NCBI GenBank assembly: GCA_038745585.1
Contig: JBCDLH010000001.1
Coordinates: forward strand, 496,001-560,000
Direction: 5' to 3'
Length of the DNA stretch: 64,000 nt
Source of the DNA: HLUCCA09 sp038745585
GTDB taxonomy: Bacteria > Pseudomonadota > Alphaproteobacteria > Rhodobacterales > Rhodobacteraceae
In this document: positions 1 to 9,527 of the stretch, piece by piece
Layout of the letters: each line of letters starts with the position of its first letter
How positions within the stretch are numbered: position 1 is the stretch's first letter
The notes under the pieces: model-generated
Databases searched by the model: none
The model's input: the letters and a program-made list of their open reading frames with translations, nothing else
What the model was told of the DNA's origin: nothing
Position numbers and translations under genes: made by a program

Positions 1-399
1 GAAACGCCCGGCTTCGCCCGCGCCTATGCTCCGCTTGCCGGCGCCTTTTGGCGCCCCCATCCGCCGCTGGATGGATGCGCGGGGCCGGTCGACCTCTTTC
101 ACACCCATGGCTGGGTCGATGGGACCGTCCCCATTGAGGGGCGTCCGCTCGGGGGCGGCGCGATCCGACAGGGCGACGTCTTTTATGCGATGCAGGTCTG
201 GCGCGAGACAAACGGCTGCACTGGTCTGCGGCCGGACCGGTTCGATGTCGGGGACCTCTATTGGCAGCGGATCTGGGAGAGCTGTGAAGCAGGCTCGCTC
301 CGTCTGGCGCTTCATCCCGGCGGGCATGGCGTGCCGCCCGGATGGGCCGATCTCGTCATCGACTGGGCCGAAAGCCTCTCGGACCGCGCGATTAAGTAA
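1..399 (+). CDS. Poly(3-hydroxybutyrate) depolymerase-like esterase (LpqC type), 3' fragment
   Basis: The frame is open from the first base of the window, so this is the C-terminal 132 residues of a gene that begins outside. The fragment has a segment FHTHGWVDGTVPIEGRPLGG, matching the strand that carries the catalytic Asp in LpqC/PHB-depolymerase esterases, and near the end HPGGHGVPPGWADL, which fits the catalytic His loop (HPGGH). The nucleophile Ser lies upstream and is not visible. The family consists of secreted or periplasmic alpha/beta hydrolases cleaving polyester or feruloyl-type esters; the substrate cannot be told from this piece. The TAA stop at 397-399 abuts the opgH stop at 400 on the other strand, with no spacer or visible terminator. 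I am fairly sure of the superfamily and less sure of the subfamily. Confidence 0.72.
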   Translation, partial: ETPGFARAYAPLAGAFWRPHPPLDGCAGPVDLFHTHGWVDGTVPIEGRPLGGGAIRQGDVFYAMQVWRETNGCTGLRPDRFDVGDLYWQRIWESCEAGSLRLALHPGGHGVPPGWADLVIDWAESLSDRAIK

Positions 400-2304
400 T
401 TACTCGGCCGCGATCAACCCGTCATCGTCGAGCACGCGGCGCAGTTGCGCCCGGTTGGCCGCGGCGGCGCGGATGATGGCGGGCGCGTTGAAGACCTCGG
501 GCGTGCCAAGCTGTCGGTCGAGCCAAGCAAACCGCGTCAGACGCAGGCCGGAGAGCGCCGAGAGCGGAACGGCGCCCACCAGCGAAACCGCGATCGGCAT
601 GAGCCAGAGTGAGACGAGCCCGAGCGCCATGCCAATGCAGAGCAGGACACCCGTGACCGTTTCGAGCATATGGAACCGGACGAGAGCGCCGATCCCATAC
701 CGCCCGCCACGGCGGGATTGCGGCGCCCAACGCTCGCGAAAGCCGAGCGCGGTGCGGGCAACGGCAACGCTCTGTTGGACCATCAAGACCGGCGCGTAGA
801 GGATCGACAGGATCACCTCGGTCGTGAACGACAGGACGAACTGTGCCCGCCCGCCGAGATCTTCGATCCGGAGCCCCGTCCGCCGAAGGGCCAGCGCACC
901 GAAGACTTTGGGCGCCAAAAGCATCCCATACATAAAGAGCAGGATGAAGAAGCTGTTGATGTGGGTCATCTCGGGCCAGACGACTTGCGGATTGGCCCCA
1001 CTGAAATAGCGCAGCACGTTCTGCTCCGCCCCCGTGCCGACAAGCGCCCAGATCACGATAAGCGCAAACCATGCGGGGGAGAGCAGATAGCTCATCGCGC
1101 CGTGAAAGAGGTGAAACCGCGTTACCGGGTGAAAGCCGCGCGCGCAGAGCAGCGTCAGGTGCTGAAGATTGCCCTGGCACCAGCGTCGATCCCGTCGGAC
1201 AAAGTCGATCAGGGTCGGAGGCACCTCCTCATAGCTGCCGCCGACGCGGGGCAAGAAGCGCACGCCCCAACCCGCACGGCGAAGCAGGCCGGCCTCGACA
1301 AAGTCGTGGCTAAGGATGAGTGCCCCTTTGGCACGCAACGTATCGACCTTGGGCAGCCCCGCGCAGGAGGCGAAGGCGGCGGTGCGGACGATCGCGTTAT
1401 GGCCCCAGTAATTCCCTTCGCGGTCCGACCACGTGGCGAGCCCCTCGGCCAGGGCTGCGCCATAGATTGTCGTCGCAAATTGCTGCACTCGGCCAAAGAG
1501 CGTGTCTGCCCCGAAAAGGCGTGGAAAGGATTGGATCAGGCCGACGCTCGGATCGGCGGCAAGCTCGTCGGTCAGCGCGAGGATCGCGTCGCCCGACATC
1601 AAGCTGTCGGCATCCAGAACAAGCATTGCCTCATAGCCACCGCCCCACCTCTCGACCCAATCTGCGAGGTTGCCGACCTTCTTGTCGGTATTGTCGGGCC
1701 GGCGGCGATAGTGAATCGCGCCGATCGGCTTGCCGCTGAGGTGAAAGCGGGCGTTGAGCGTGGCAAGCGCGCGCTGCTCCTTGGCCGCGATGGCGGCGTC
1801 GCGCGTATCCGACAGGATGAAAAGCGTGTAGCGATGCGCATGCGGAAGCGCGCCGAGCTCTTCGAGCATCGCCGCGGCGTTGCCGAAGACATCGGCTGGC
1901 TCTTCGTTGTAGATCGGAACAAGGAGTGCGACGTCCATCGGCGCTGACATCTGCGGTGCCGGGCGCGTGCGGCGCGTCAGGAGGCGCAGGATGCCAATGC
2001 TTGCGACGCTGACCGAGAGCGAGATCCAGAAGAACGTGACGACGATCAGGCCGATCAGCACCCCTTCGAGCCAGGACAGACCGCCCACGGCGAACCACTC
2101 GGTGAGCGCCGCGCCGACAAGACTTGTCGTGGCCGCGACGGGGAGGAACGTAGCTAGGCGCCAATGCCAGACGGCGCGCCTTTCGGCCATGCCGGGCGCT
2201 GATCCGTCGCGATAGGGGCGGCTCAGATCCTGGATCGGGCGCGACAAGGGCGCGTCGGGCGGCATCCCGGGCGTGCTGAGATGGAGGCGGATCGGCTCGG
2301 TCAC
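400..2304 (-). CDS. opgH: Glucans biosynthesis glucosyltransferase OpgH (MdoH)
   Basis: Membrane GT2 glycosyltransferase that polymerises glucose from UDP-glucose into the backbone of osmoregulated periplasmic glucans. The protein is 634 residues from a GTG start at 2304, chosen because it overlaps the opgG stop as GTGA; the frame stays open further upstream but there it lies inside opgG. Visible motifs are hydrophobic segments at about 52-70 and 78-108, the nucleotide-binding core with D231-A-D233 (LVLDADSLMSG), SHDFVEAG near 332-339 and the RRWCQGN signature at 373-379, followed by a C-terminal block of several membrane segments. It is shorter than E. coli MdoH (about 847 residues), lacking much of the long N-terminal region, as alphaproteobacterial forms often do. 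Last gene of opgC-opgG-opgH. Very sure of the family. Confidence 0.95.
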   Translation of the reverse strand: MTEPIRLHLSTPGMPPDAPLSRPIQDLSRPYRDGSAPGMAERRAVWHWRLATFLPVAATTSLVGAALTEWFAVGGLSWLEGVLIGLIVVTFFWISLSVSVASIGILRLLTRRTRPAPQMSAPMDVALLVPIYNEEPADVFGNAAAMLEELGALPHAHRYTLFILSDTRDAAIAAKEQRALATLNARFHLSGKPIGAIHYRRRPDNTDKKVGNLADWVERWGGGYEAMLVLDADSLMSGDAILALTDELAADPSVGLIQSFPRLFGADTLFGRVQQFATTIYGAALAEGLATWSDREGNYWGHNAIVRTAAFASCAGLPKVDTLRAKGALILSHDFVEAGLLRRAGWGVRFLPRVGGSYEEVPPTLIDFVRRDRRWCQGNLQHLTLLCARGFHPVTRFHLFHGAMSYLLSPAWFALIVIWALVGTGAEQNVLRYFSGANPQVVWPEMTHINSFFILLFMYGMLLAPKVFGALALRRTGLRIEDLGGRAQFVLSFTTEVILSILYAPVLMVQQSVAVARTALGFRERWAPQSRRGGRYGIGALVRFHMLETVTGVLLCIGMALGLVSLWLMPIAVSLVGAVPLSALSGLRLTRFAWLDRQLGTPEVFNAPAIIRAAAANRAQLRRVLDDDGLIAAE

Positions 2305-3836
2305 GCCGTCCACCGGTAGAGCCAGACCTCGGTCAGCGACTTGCCGTCCTTCACGAGCTGCGCGCGCAGCTCCGCCGCCTCGCCGCCCTCGGGGTCGAAC
2401 TTGAACGCAAGCCGCCAGCCGCCTGTCCCAGGGTTGCGTTGCAGCACGCCGTCCGACACCGCACCGCGGTTTGAAGAGATGTGCCGCACGATCCCGTCCA
2501 TATCGCCGTCCAGCGCGGGGTGCGGGGCGAAATCGACCGTCACGATCATGTAGGGCTGCGTCTTGTCGAAGCCCTTTCCGATCCGCGTGTTGAGGATGCG
2601 GGCGACGTCGCGCGGGCGTGGCGGCTCTTCTCCCCAGATCATTTGATAGGTGAAGCGGTGCGGGGCACGGGGCGGCAGCGGCGCGCGCGGGCGCCAATAG
2701 GCGACGATGTTGTCGTAGATCTCTTTCTCCGCAGGGATCTCGACCAGCGTCACCGCGCCCTGGCCCCAATCCTCGCCGGGCACGACCCAGAGGCAGGGGC
2801 GCCGCTCGTAATGCGCTTCGAGATCGGCGAAATCCTCGACGTCGCGGGCGCGCTGCATGAGGCCAAAGCCGCGCGGGCCATCGTCGACAAAGCTCGACAC
2901 TTGGAGCTTCCGAGGGTTCGCCAGCGGGCGCCACAGAAGCTCGCCTGCGCCGTTCCAGACCATGAGCCCGTCACTGTCATGCACAGCAGGGCGGAAATCG
3001 TCAAAGCGCGTGCGGTTCGTCTCGTCAAAAAGAAACATCGACGTGAGAGGGCCGAGCCCGACATGGGCGAGCGCGCGGCGGGGAAAGAGCGTGGCCTCGA
3101 CATCCACGATGGTCTGCGGCCCCGGCATGATCGAGAAGTGGTAGGCACCGGTGGTGGAGGGCCCGTCGAGCAGCGCATGGACCTTGACCATGCGGTCGCC
3201 CGGTTCGGGCGTGTCGACCCAGAAGCGCGTGAATTCGGGGAACTCCTCGCCCCGATCCTCAGCCGTATCGAGCGCGAGGCCGCGCGCGGAGAGGCCATAG
3301 TTCTGCCCCGCTCCGATTGCGCGAAAGTAGCTCGCGCCCTGGAACACCATGAATTCAGTAAAGATCTCGGGCCGCTCTAGCTCCGCCCGCAGGCGGAAGC
3401 CCGAATAGCCCATCGTCTCGTCGATGGGCAGGTCGGGAAACTGATCGGTGCGGTCGAAAAGGTCGATGTCGAAGGCAAGCTTCCGTGCCTCCCCTCGTTC
3501 GACGATACTGATCTCGACGGGGCGAGGGAAATAGAGGCCGGGATGGAAGAAATCGACGCGGAACGGGCGGCGCGTGCTGCTCCAGAGGGCCTTCTGCGAG
3601 TTGAACCAGATCTTGCGGTATTGATCGTATGTGAGGTCGCGCCAACCGGCGGGGACCTGCGGCAGCGGGCGGTAGGGCGCGCCTGCGAGGCGTTGTGCCT
3701 CCAGCAGGAGCCAGTCGCGGGAGAACGGGCGCCCTTCGCTTTTTTCGAGAGCGCCCGATTGCGCGTGGGCCACGCCAGAGCCAGCGGCGCCAGCCGCAGC
3801 AAGAAGCGCAAGGATCGACCGGCGCGAGAGCGTCAT
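2301..3836 (-). CDS. opgG: Periplasmic glucan biosynthesis protein OpgG/OpgD family
   Basis: 511-residue periplasmic protein of the OpgG/OpgD family, needed for branching or release of osmoregulated periplasmic glucans made by OpgH. The N-terminus MTLSRRSILALLAAAG has a twin-arginine followed by a hydrophobic stretch ending at about AHAQ (residue 26), so it looks like a Tat substrate; in E. coli OpgD is Tat-exported while OpgG uses Sec, so the OpgG versus OpgD label is uncertain. The mature part has typical family features such as the FREFRPAVHDSDGL-like segment (here FDDFRPAVHDSDGL) and a C-terminal immunoglobulin-like domain. The start overlaps the opgC stop by ATGA and the stop overlaps the opgH start by GTGA, so all three are translationally coupled. 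Confidence 0.93.
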   Translation of the reverse strand: MTLSRRSILALLAAAGAAGSGVAHAQSGALEKSEGRPFSRDWLLLEAQRLAGAPYRPLPQVPAGWRDLTYDQYRKIWFNSQKALWSSTRRPFRVDFFHPGLYFPRPVEISIVERGEARKLAFDIDLFDRTDQFPDLPIDETMGYSGFRLRAELERPEIFTEFMVFQGASYFRAIGAGQNYGLSARGLALDTAEDRGEEFPEFTRFWVDTPEPGDRMVKVHALLDGPSTTGAYHFSIMPGPQTIVDVEATLFPRRALAHVGLGPLTSMFLFDETNRTRFDDFRPAVHDSDGLMVWNGAGELLWRPLANPRKLQVSSFVDDGPRGFGLMQRARDVEDFADLEAHYERRPCLWVVPGEDWGQGAVTLVEIPAEKEIYDNIVAYWRPRAPLPPRAPHRFTYQMIWGEEPPRPRDVARILNTRIGKGFDKTQPYMIVTVDFAPHPALDGDMDGIVRHISSNRGAVSDGVLQRNPGTGGWRLAFKFDPEGGEAAELRAQLVKDGKSLTEVWLYRWTA

Positions 3837-5080
3837 GCGGGCTTGGCCTTTGGCCGCCAAGGCTGCCCCTTCACCCAGGCGACGAGGTAGGCCACGCCAA
3901 CGAGCGAGGCGACACCGATGAGGTTCAGCGCGACGACCGTCCAAGTCTCGCGTCCGAGAATATCTAGCGTGAAGCCAATCAGGCGGGCGAAGACCATGGA
4001 GAAGACGAAAACCGCGAGCGATTGCTGCCCGATCTTCATGATGATCTGCACGATCCAGGCCCAGCTGCGCGAGGCGATGTCCTGCCCCTCGGGCCTCAGG
4101 CGCGCGCCCTGCGCGCCGGCGGCGACCCAGAAGAGATAGGCCAGCGCCAGGAACTGCACGTAACGCAAGATGCCGAAGTCGGACTTCGTGAACCAGCCGC
4201 GGTTCTCCGTCCGCCACTCGCGCGCCCACTCGAAGCCGAGCTCCCGCACGCCGATATTCGACAGCGGGACATTGGCAAGCACGATGAGAGCCGCGAGCGC
4301 AATCAGGCCCCAGGACACGGGCGGCGGCTTAATCCAGCCGATCATAAAGGCAAAGCCGGTAAAGAAGATGAGCTGCCAACCGAACGGGTTGAAAAACCAC
4401 TCTCGCTCCGACCATGGCTCCGCCGGAAAGTTGATCGCGACGGCTTCGGCACCTGCCCATTCCCAGAGCGCGCTCTGCGCGAGGATCCAAAGGACGGCCA
4501 TGGCGCCAAAAGTGTAGAGCGGGTTGATGCGTCCGAGAGCGATCATAAATGGCATCATCGCGAGGATGACGAGATACATCGGCAGGATGTCGAAGTAATT
4601 CGGGACGTAGGTCAGCGTGAAGAGGCCGATGAGCTGCGGCGCGGGTTCGGCGAAAAATCTCCACAGGTTCAACTGGCCGATATAGTTGCGCGGGCCGAGC
4701 TGCGTCTCGTTCAGCACCGCCATCAGCATCGCGATGGTAAAGAACATCGCGATATGGGCCCAGTAGACCTGCCAAACACGAAAACTAACCCGGGCCGTGC
4801 CCATCGTCCAGCCGGCGCGCTCAAAGGTCCGTCCGAAGGCAACCGCGGAGGCCATGCCGGAGCAAAAGACAAAGATCTCGGTCGCGTCGGAGAAGCCCCA
4901 GCGGGCTGGGATCCACGAGGTAAAGAAATTGCCCGGCGTGTGCGCGAAGAGGATTATGATCATCGCGATGCCGCGATAGAAATCGAGCCGCGGGTCGCGC
5001 ACTTTGGCAGAAGGCGCGGCTTCGGAAGCCGCGGCCCGGCCCGGCGCGCCCATGTCGGACATGATGCTTGCGATTGCCAT
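3833..5080 (-). CDS. opgC: OpgC membrane acyltransferase, succinyl-modification of periplasmic glucans
   Basis: 415-residue integral membrane protein of the OpgC family (acyltransferase-3-like). Members of this family transfer succinyl groups from the cytoplasm to osmoregulated periplasmic glucans, giving them negative charge. The signature region DPRLDFYRGIAMIIILFAHT occurs near residue 30-50, followed by roughly ten hydrophobic helices; the C-terminus is short and basic (WVKGQPWRPKAKPA). Start ATG at 5080; an internal ATG at 5062 (MSDMGAPG) is a possible alternative. It is the first gene of the opgC-opgG-opgH unit, so its promoter should lie in the 440 bp upstream gap. Having the modification gene at the head of the operon fits a single osmotically tuned unit, but no regulatory site was identified. 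Confidence 0.92.
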   Translation of the reverse strand: MAIASIMSDMGAPGRAAASEAAPSAKVRDPRLDFYRGIAMIIILFAHTPGNFFTSWIPARWGFSDATEIFVFCSGMASAVAFGRTFERAGWTMGTARVSFRVWQVYWAHIAMFFTIAMLMAVLNETQLGPRNYIGQLNLWRFFAEPAPQLIGLFTLTYVPNYFDILPMYLVILAMMPFMIALGRINPLYTFGAMAVLWILAQSALWEWAGAEAVAINFPAEPWSEREWFFNPFGWQLIFFTGFAFMIGWIKPPPVSWGLIALAALIVLANVPLSNIGVRELGFEWAREWRTENRGWFTKSDFGILRYVQFLALAYLFWVAAGAQGARLRPEGQDIASRSWAWIVQIIMKIGQQSLAVFVFSMVFARLIGFTLDILGRETWTVVALNLIGVASLVGVAYLVAWVKGQPWRPKAKPA

Positions 5081-5520
5081 CTGTGCGTCTCGTCTCTGTC
5101 AGCCGTGGAGTGCGGGGCTGGTCGTGGTGCGGGCTTGGCGGGTCAGCCCACCCCCTTTGGTATAGCGCATCCCACGCGGATGACCCGCGCGGGAACCCGC
5201 CCAGGACGTTGATCGCGCGGCATTTTCGGCAGATCTCCGCTGAGCAATGTGGATCTTGCCCAAACGTACAGCGTCACCGAGACGGTCGGCGGTCATCGCA
5301 ACTCCGATTCTGAGTGGCCCCTCATGTGAGAGTGGGCATAGATGCTGCGCGGCAGCGGTAAATGCTTGCGACAGCGGTTTGACGGACATGTGAGCCGTCC
5401 CGCCCAATCCGTGATCGTTTGCTTCAGCCGCGTATGGGCGTGGACCCGGACTGCGCCCCTGGCGCAGTGCCCTGGGCCAAAGACCAGTTTCCACAGGAGC
5501 AGTGCGGTTCGGCGATGCGA
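5081..5520. other. 440 bp intergenic region upstream of opgC
   Basis: No convincing gene. The open frames that cross it have no family features and poor codon character. It should contain the opgC-opgG-opgH promoter (reading leftward) and the 3' end of the CoA-transferase transcript. A perfect hairpin, CTGCGCC-cct-GGCGCAG at 5451-5467, sits 54 nt downstream of the CoA-transferase stop, but it has no following T-run, so it is only a weak terminator candidate. A shorter inverted pair GACGG...CCGTC lies at 5381-5399. No tRNA-like or riboswitch-like element was recognised. Confidence 0.5.
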
Positions 5521-6711
5521 TCAGAGCCGGTCTCTCTCCCCGTTGAGCCACGCCGTCACCGCTTCGGTATCCTGGCCGAACCGGGGCGGGGCGCGGTCAT
5601 AGCGGACGGGCGTCGCCGAGAGCTTGAGCGGATTGCCGATCAGCTCCACCGCGCCGCCCTCCGCCTCCGCCTGCGGGACGGCGACGCGCATTTCCCGTGC
5701 CGCGACCTGATCGCTCGCAAAGACCTGTTCGAGCGTGTTGACCGGCCCAACCGGCACCTTGCGCGCCTCAAGCCCTGCGATGATCTCGGCTTGCGTGTAG
5801 TTGCCCAAAAGCTCCTCGAGCAGCGGGATCAGCGTTTCGCGGTGGTCGATCCGGGCAGGGTTGGTGGCAAAGCGGGCGTCTCCGGCAAGATCGGGTCGGC
5901 CAAGGAAATCGCAGAAGCGCACGAACTGGCTGTCGTTGCCCACCGCAACGAGGACGAAACCGTCGGCGGCGCGGAACGTCTGATAGGGCACGATGGTCGG
6001 GTGCGCGTTGCCACGGCGCGGGCGCGGGGCGCAGGTCGTCAGGTGCGCCACACCCTCGTTGATCAGCCAGGCGACCTGCGCGTCGACCAGAGCGAGGTCG
6101 ATATGCTGGCCGTCTCCCGTTCGGTCGCGGTGGCGCAGGGCGGCGAGGATGCCCACGGCGGCATACATCCCGCACATCACATCCGCGATCCCAACGCCGA
6201 CCTTCATCGGCTGACCGTCGACCTCGCCCGTCAGCGACATGATCCCGCCATAGCCCTGCGCCATCAGGTCATAGCCCGGTTTCTCGCGGTTGGGCCCGGT
6301 CTGCCCAAAGCCGGAGATCGAGCAATAGACGAGCGCCGGATGCGCGGCGCAGAGCGTCTCGTGGTCGAGCCCGTACTTGACCAAACCGCCCGGTTTGAAA
6401 TTCTCGATGACGACGTCCGCGCGGGCGGCGAGCGCCCGGACAAAGGCCTGCCCCTCGTCGGTGGCGATATCGGCCGCGACGGAGCGTTTGTTGCGATTGG
6501 CGGACATGAAATAGGACGACAGGTCTGTCTTTTTGCCCGAAGTGTCGTGGACAAAGGGCGGGCCCCATTCGCGGGTATCGTCGCCCGACGTCTTTGGGTT
6601 TTCGATCTTGAGGATCGTGGCCCCCAGATCGCCCAGGAGCTGTGTCGCCGTTGGCCCGGCGAGGATGCGGCTCAGATCGAGCACGATTAGTCCATCCAGC
6701 GCGCCTGTCAT
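5521..6711 (-). CDS. CaiB/BaiF family CoA transferase (class III)
   Basis: 396-residue class III CoA transferase, which moves CoA between carboxylic acids through an aspartyl-CoA intermediate. The N-terminus GALDGLIVLDLSRILAGP is the family hallmark, PGYDLMAQGYGGIM holds the likely catalytic Asp (D148), and the C-terminal part contains GNAHPTIVPYQTF and the VPVGPVNTLEQV segment typical of the family. ATG at 6711 is chosen from the conserved N-terminus; longer forms would add a non-homologous Arg-rich leader. The donor and acceptor acids cannot be read from the sequence, and neighbours (an MscS channel, OPG genes) give no clue. Monocistronic as far as can be seen. Confidence 0.93.
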   Translation of the reverse strand: MTGALDGLIVLDLSRILAGPTATQLLGDLGATILKIENPKTSGDDTREWGPPFVHDTSGKKTDLSSYFMSANRNKRSVAADIATDEGQAFVRALAARADVVIENFKPGGLVKYGLDHETLCAAHPALVYCSISGFGQTGPNREKPGYDLMAQGYGGIMSLTGEVDGQPMKVGVGIADVMCGMYAAVGILAALRHRDRTGDGQHIDLALVDAQVAWLINEGVAHLTTCAPRPRRGNAHPTIVPYQTFRAADGFVLVAVGNDSQFVRFCDFLGRPDLAGDARFATNPARIDHRETLIPLLEELLGNYTQAEIIAGLEARKVPVGPVNTLEQVFASDQVAAREMRVAVPQAEAEGGAVELIGNPLKLSATPVRYDRAPPRFGQDTEAVTAWLNGERDRL

Positions 6712-6819
6712 CGTTGTCCTCCCGTCGCCGCAACCGCTTGCGCGCCATAAGGCCGGGATCGGGCCAGGGCGCAAGGGCGGCGGGGCGACAGTCGCGCAAG
6801 GGTGAGCCGGGCTGGGCGC

Positions 6820-9354
6820 CTAGCGGCCGTCTTCGTCGGGGTGATCGGCGCCGGCGACGGGCTCGCGGTGCCCTGTCTCGCGGTTCTCAGTGTCTCGATT
6901 GTTGGTTTCGCGGTGCGCGGTCCCGTCGTCGGTGACGGTTGGGACGCTCTGCTGGGGCTCGGACGGGGTGTGTTCCGCTTCTGCCTGTCGCGCGGCGTGC
7001 TTGCGCGACATCTGCAGGTGCAGCGGCGGGGCTTTGCCTGTCTTGTCCTCGCCGAAATAGAGCGTCTGGTGCGGGAACGGGATCTCGATGCCGCGCTCAT
7101 CGAAGACGTCTTTGACTATGGCATTATACGCGCGCCCGATCCCCCATTGCTGGCCGGGGACCGTCTTGATCCGAGCGCGCATAACAAGCTCGCTCGGGCC
7201 AAAAGCGTTGAGACCGAACCATTCCAAATCGCCGATGATAAACGCGGCCTTCTCTTCGTCGCTGCGCAGCTTTTCAAAAGCGTCATGCATCGCTGCGCGC
7301 ACATCGTCGACATCTTCGCGATAGGCCACGCCGATATCGGCGACGTAATATGCGAAATCGCGCATGTAGTTGGAGATCTTGGCCGCCGACGAGAACGGGA
7401 TCACATGGACGACGCCCGAGAGATCCCGCAACGTGACGGATCGCACGGTCAGCTTTTCTACGGTGCCGACCGTCCCCCCGGCATCGACAACGTCGCCCAC
7501 GTTCATCGCGTTCTCGGCCTGAATGAAGATCCCTGAAAAGATGTCCTCGACCATCTTCTGCGCGCCAAAGGAGATCGCGAGACCGATGACGCCGGCTGAG
7601 GCGATGAGCGGGCCTACATTCATGCCGAGCTGCGCCAGCGAGGTGATGATGCCGATGATTATGAGGGCCACCGTGACCGCGTTTTTCAACAGCGTCAGGA
7701 GCGTCGTTTCCCGCGGGGTTGGAACGGAACCAACAAAAGGGTTGAGGCGATAGTCGACCCAGCTTGTCATCGCAAGCCAGAGGAGCGAGAGCAGGCCAAC
7801 GATCAACAGAACGCTAAAGAGGCCGCTCGAAAACTGCTCAAGGACAGCGCCCGACACAAAGCCACCCACATTCTCCCACCCGAGCGCGGAGAGAAGCGTC
7901 AGGAGGATGACGAAAAAGATGAAGAAGCGAACGATCGTCAGATAGGCAGGGCGGATTTGGTTTACGCGTTCCTCAAGGAGCGGCAGGCGCTCGGTTATGA
8001 AACCGGGCAGCGTGACGCGCTGGGCGGCGCGTTCTGTCAGTGCAGAGAGGACAATGCTGCCGACAATGGCGATGAGGGCAACTTCGGCAGTGTCTTGCAG
8101 AAGCGGGAGGAGGACGTTGCCGGGCCGCGTAAGCACCGACAGCAACACGTATGTCAGGTAGACGAGGACCGGCCAATGCCAGCGCAAGGCCAACGGGCGT
8201 ATGGCGACGACCAGAGCGCTGTCGCTCTCGGGCTGGCAAAGCCACCTGCCGACGCGCCGGGCCTGACTTAAGACGTAGACGATCAACGCCGTGACGACGA
8301 CCGTTGAGAGGACCGCCGCCGCTGCGCGCCCAACGAAGACCGAGACGCCGTCGCCGATCACAGGCACGAAGAGCAATTGGCCGTAGCCCGTCACATAAAT
8401 CAGGATCCAGCCCACGTGCCAAAGATGCCGCGCGCCGGCGTCGGGCAACGGCACCATGCGAAGCGCCTCCGTCTGAGGCGAGAGCACCATCCGCATGAGG
8501 GTCCGGGCGACTTCGACTGCAAAAAAGGCATTGAGAAAGAGCGCTTGGGCGTCGGTCAGGATGGGCTCGTCGTTTTCGCCGGCGGTGACGAAGCCGGTCG
8601 TGACGAGGCCGATAACCCCCAAAAAGACGGCTACCGGGAGTGTTGCGATGTCGAGCGCCGAGGACATCAAGCGCAAGAGGAGCTTGTTGATCCAACCGGC
8701 TGTCTCCCCGGCAGCGGCGATGCGCCTGCGAAACGGGCGCAGGAGACGGCGCAGGACGAGGAGTGTGCCATATATGTAGATGGCGGGCCAAAAGATCTCG
8801 GCGATTGCGCTCTGCAGAGCGCCGTTTTCAAACATACGCCCTGAGAGCATGACCGTGTTGGGGATGCGTTGGATGCGCAGCCAAATGTCATCGAGCTCAT
8901 CGACGATAATGCTGCCGATCAGGCGCGTTGCAGAGATGGCCCGGTCGCCAAACGTCTCGACCGGCTCGGTCGCCACGCTGGAGGGGACTGTTTCGGGCGG
9001 GGGCGCCTCGCTTTCCGGCGCGGCGGCGCTCGATGCAGCTTCAAGCTCGCGGATGAGCACTTCGCGCGCAGCGTCGTCGCGCAGTATATCGATCAGCGCC
9101 TGCGTGGGGTCGGACAGACCTGTCGCGGGCGCACTCGTCTCGGGCGAACCTTGCTCTTGGGGCGGGCGATCGGTCTGCGCTCCGTTGGCGTCAGGTGTGC
9201 TGGTCTCGGGCGTTTGGACACCGCCCAGCCCCCCGGGAATGCCGGGGATCGGCAGCGTTTGAGACTGCGAAGGTCCAGTCGCGGAGGCGAGGCCCAGCAG
9301 AACGATTGCGCATGCAATAAGGGCACGCGCGGTCAAAAGGGCGGCGGGTTGCAT
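6820..9354 (-). CDS. Large MscS-family mechanosensitive channel
   Basis: 844-residue MscS-type channel with an extended N-terminal part. A signal peptide (MQPAALLTARALIACAIVLL..., cleavage near residue 30) precedes a Pro/Gly/Thr-rich periplasmic segment to about residue 100. Several predicted membrane helices follow, then the conserved MscS core: pore-lining helix and cap region (SAGVIGLAISFGAQKMVEDI), the beta domain (VGDVVDAGGTVGTVEKLTVR) and the C-terminal cytoplasmic vestibule. The final 60 residues are polar, acidic and low complexity (SEPQQSVPTVTDDGTAHRET). Such channels release solutes on hypo-osmotic shock, which suits a window that also carries OPG genes, although they are not in one operon. 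Start ATG 9354 was preferred over upstream GTG/ATG codons because it gives the signal peptide at the N-terminus. Confidence 0.9.
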   Translation of the reverse strand: MQPAALLTARALIACAIVLLGLASATGPSQSQTLPIPGIPGGLGGVQTPETSTPDANGAQTDRPPQEQGSPETSAPATGLSDPTQALIDILRDDAAREVLIRELEAASSAAAPESEAPPPETVPSSVATEPVETFGDRAISATRLIGSIIVDELDDIWLRIQRIPNTVMLSGRMFENGALQSAIAEIFWPAIYIYGTLLVLRRLLRPFRRRIAAAGETAGWINKLLLRLMSSALDIATLPVAVFLGVIGLVTTGFVTAGENDEPILTDAQALFLNAFFAVEVARTLMRMVLSPQTEALRMVPLPDAGARHLWHVGWILIYVTGYGQLLFVPVIGDGVSVFVGRAAAAVLSTVVVTALIVYVLSQARRVGRWLCQPESDSALVVAIRPLALRWHWPVLVYLTYVLLSVLTRPGNVLLPLLQDTAEVALIAIVGSIVLSALTERAAQRVTLPGFITERLPLLEERVNQIRPAYLTIVRFFIFFVILLTLLSALGWENVGGFVSGAVLEQFSSGLFSVLLIVGLLSLLWLAMTSWVDYRLNPFVGSVPTPRETTLLTLLKNAVTVALIIIGIITSLAQLGMNVGPLIASAGVIGLAISFGAQKMVEDIFSGIFIQAENAMNVGDVVDAGGTVGTVEKLTVRSVTLRDLSGVVHVIPFSSAAKISNYMRDFAYYVADIGVAYREDVDDVRAAMHDAFEKLRSDEEKAAFIIGDLEWFGLNAFGPSELVMRARIKTVPGQQWGIGRAYNAIVKDVFDERGIEIPFPHQTLYFGEDKTGKAPPLHLQMSRKHAARQAEAEHTPSEPQQSVPTVTDDGTAHRETNNRDTENRETGHREPVAGADHPDEDGR

Positions 9355-9527
9355 CCAAGCTGCGTCGCATGGCTCTTTGCGGGTGACAAGCCCTGCACCC
9401 CGCGCGCCCCGATGCATTATCCCGCGCGGCGCCCTCGCCTCTGCGCTTGTACTCCGCCAAGGGTTGGAAGAGGATCGCGCCGGCACACGAGACAGGGGAA
9501 GAGGCATGGGCAATTGCGGGTGCTGCG

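Noticed and set aside
5451..5467. Terminator for the CoA-transferase gene
   Set aside because: Stem is perfect but no T-run follows on either strand, so it is only mentioned as a hairpin.
5099..5551. 150-codon minus-strand frame in the opgC upstream gap
   Set aside because: It overlaps the end of the CoA-transferase gene, has no homology-like pattern and an unlikely composition.
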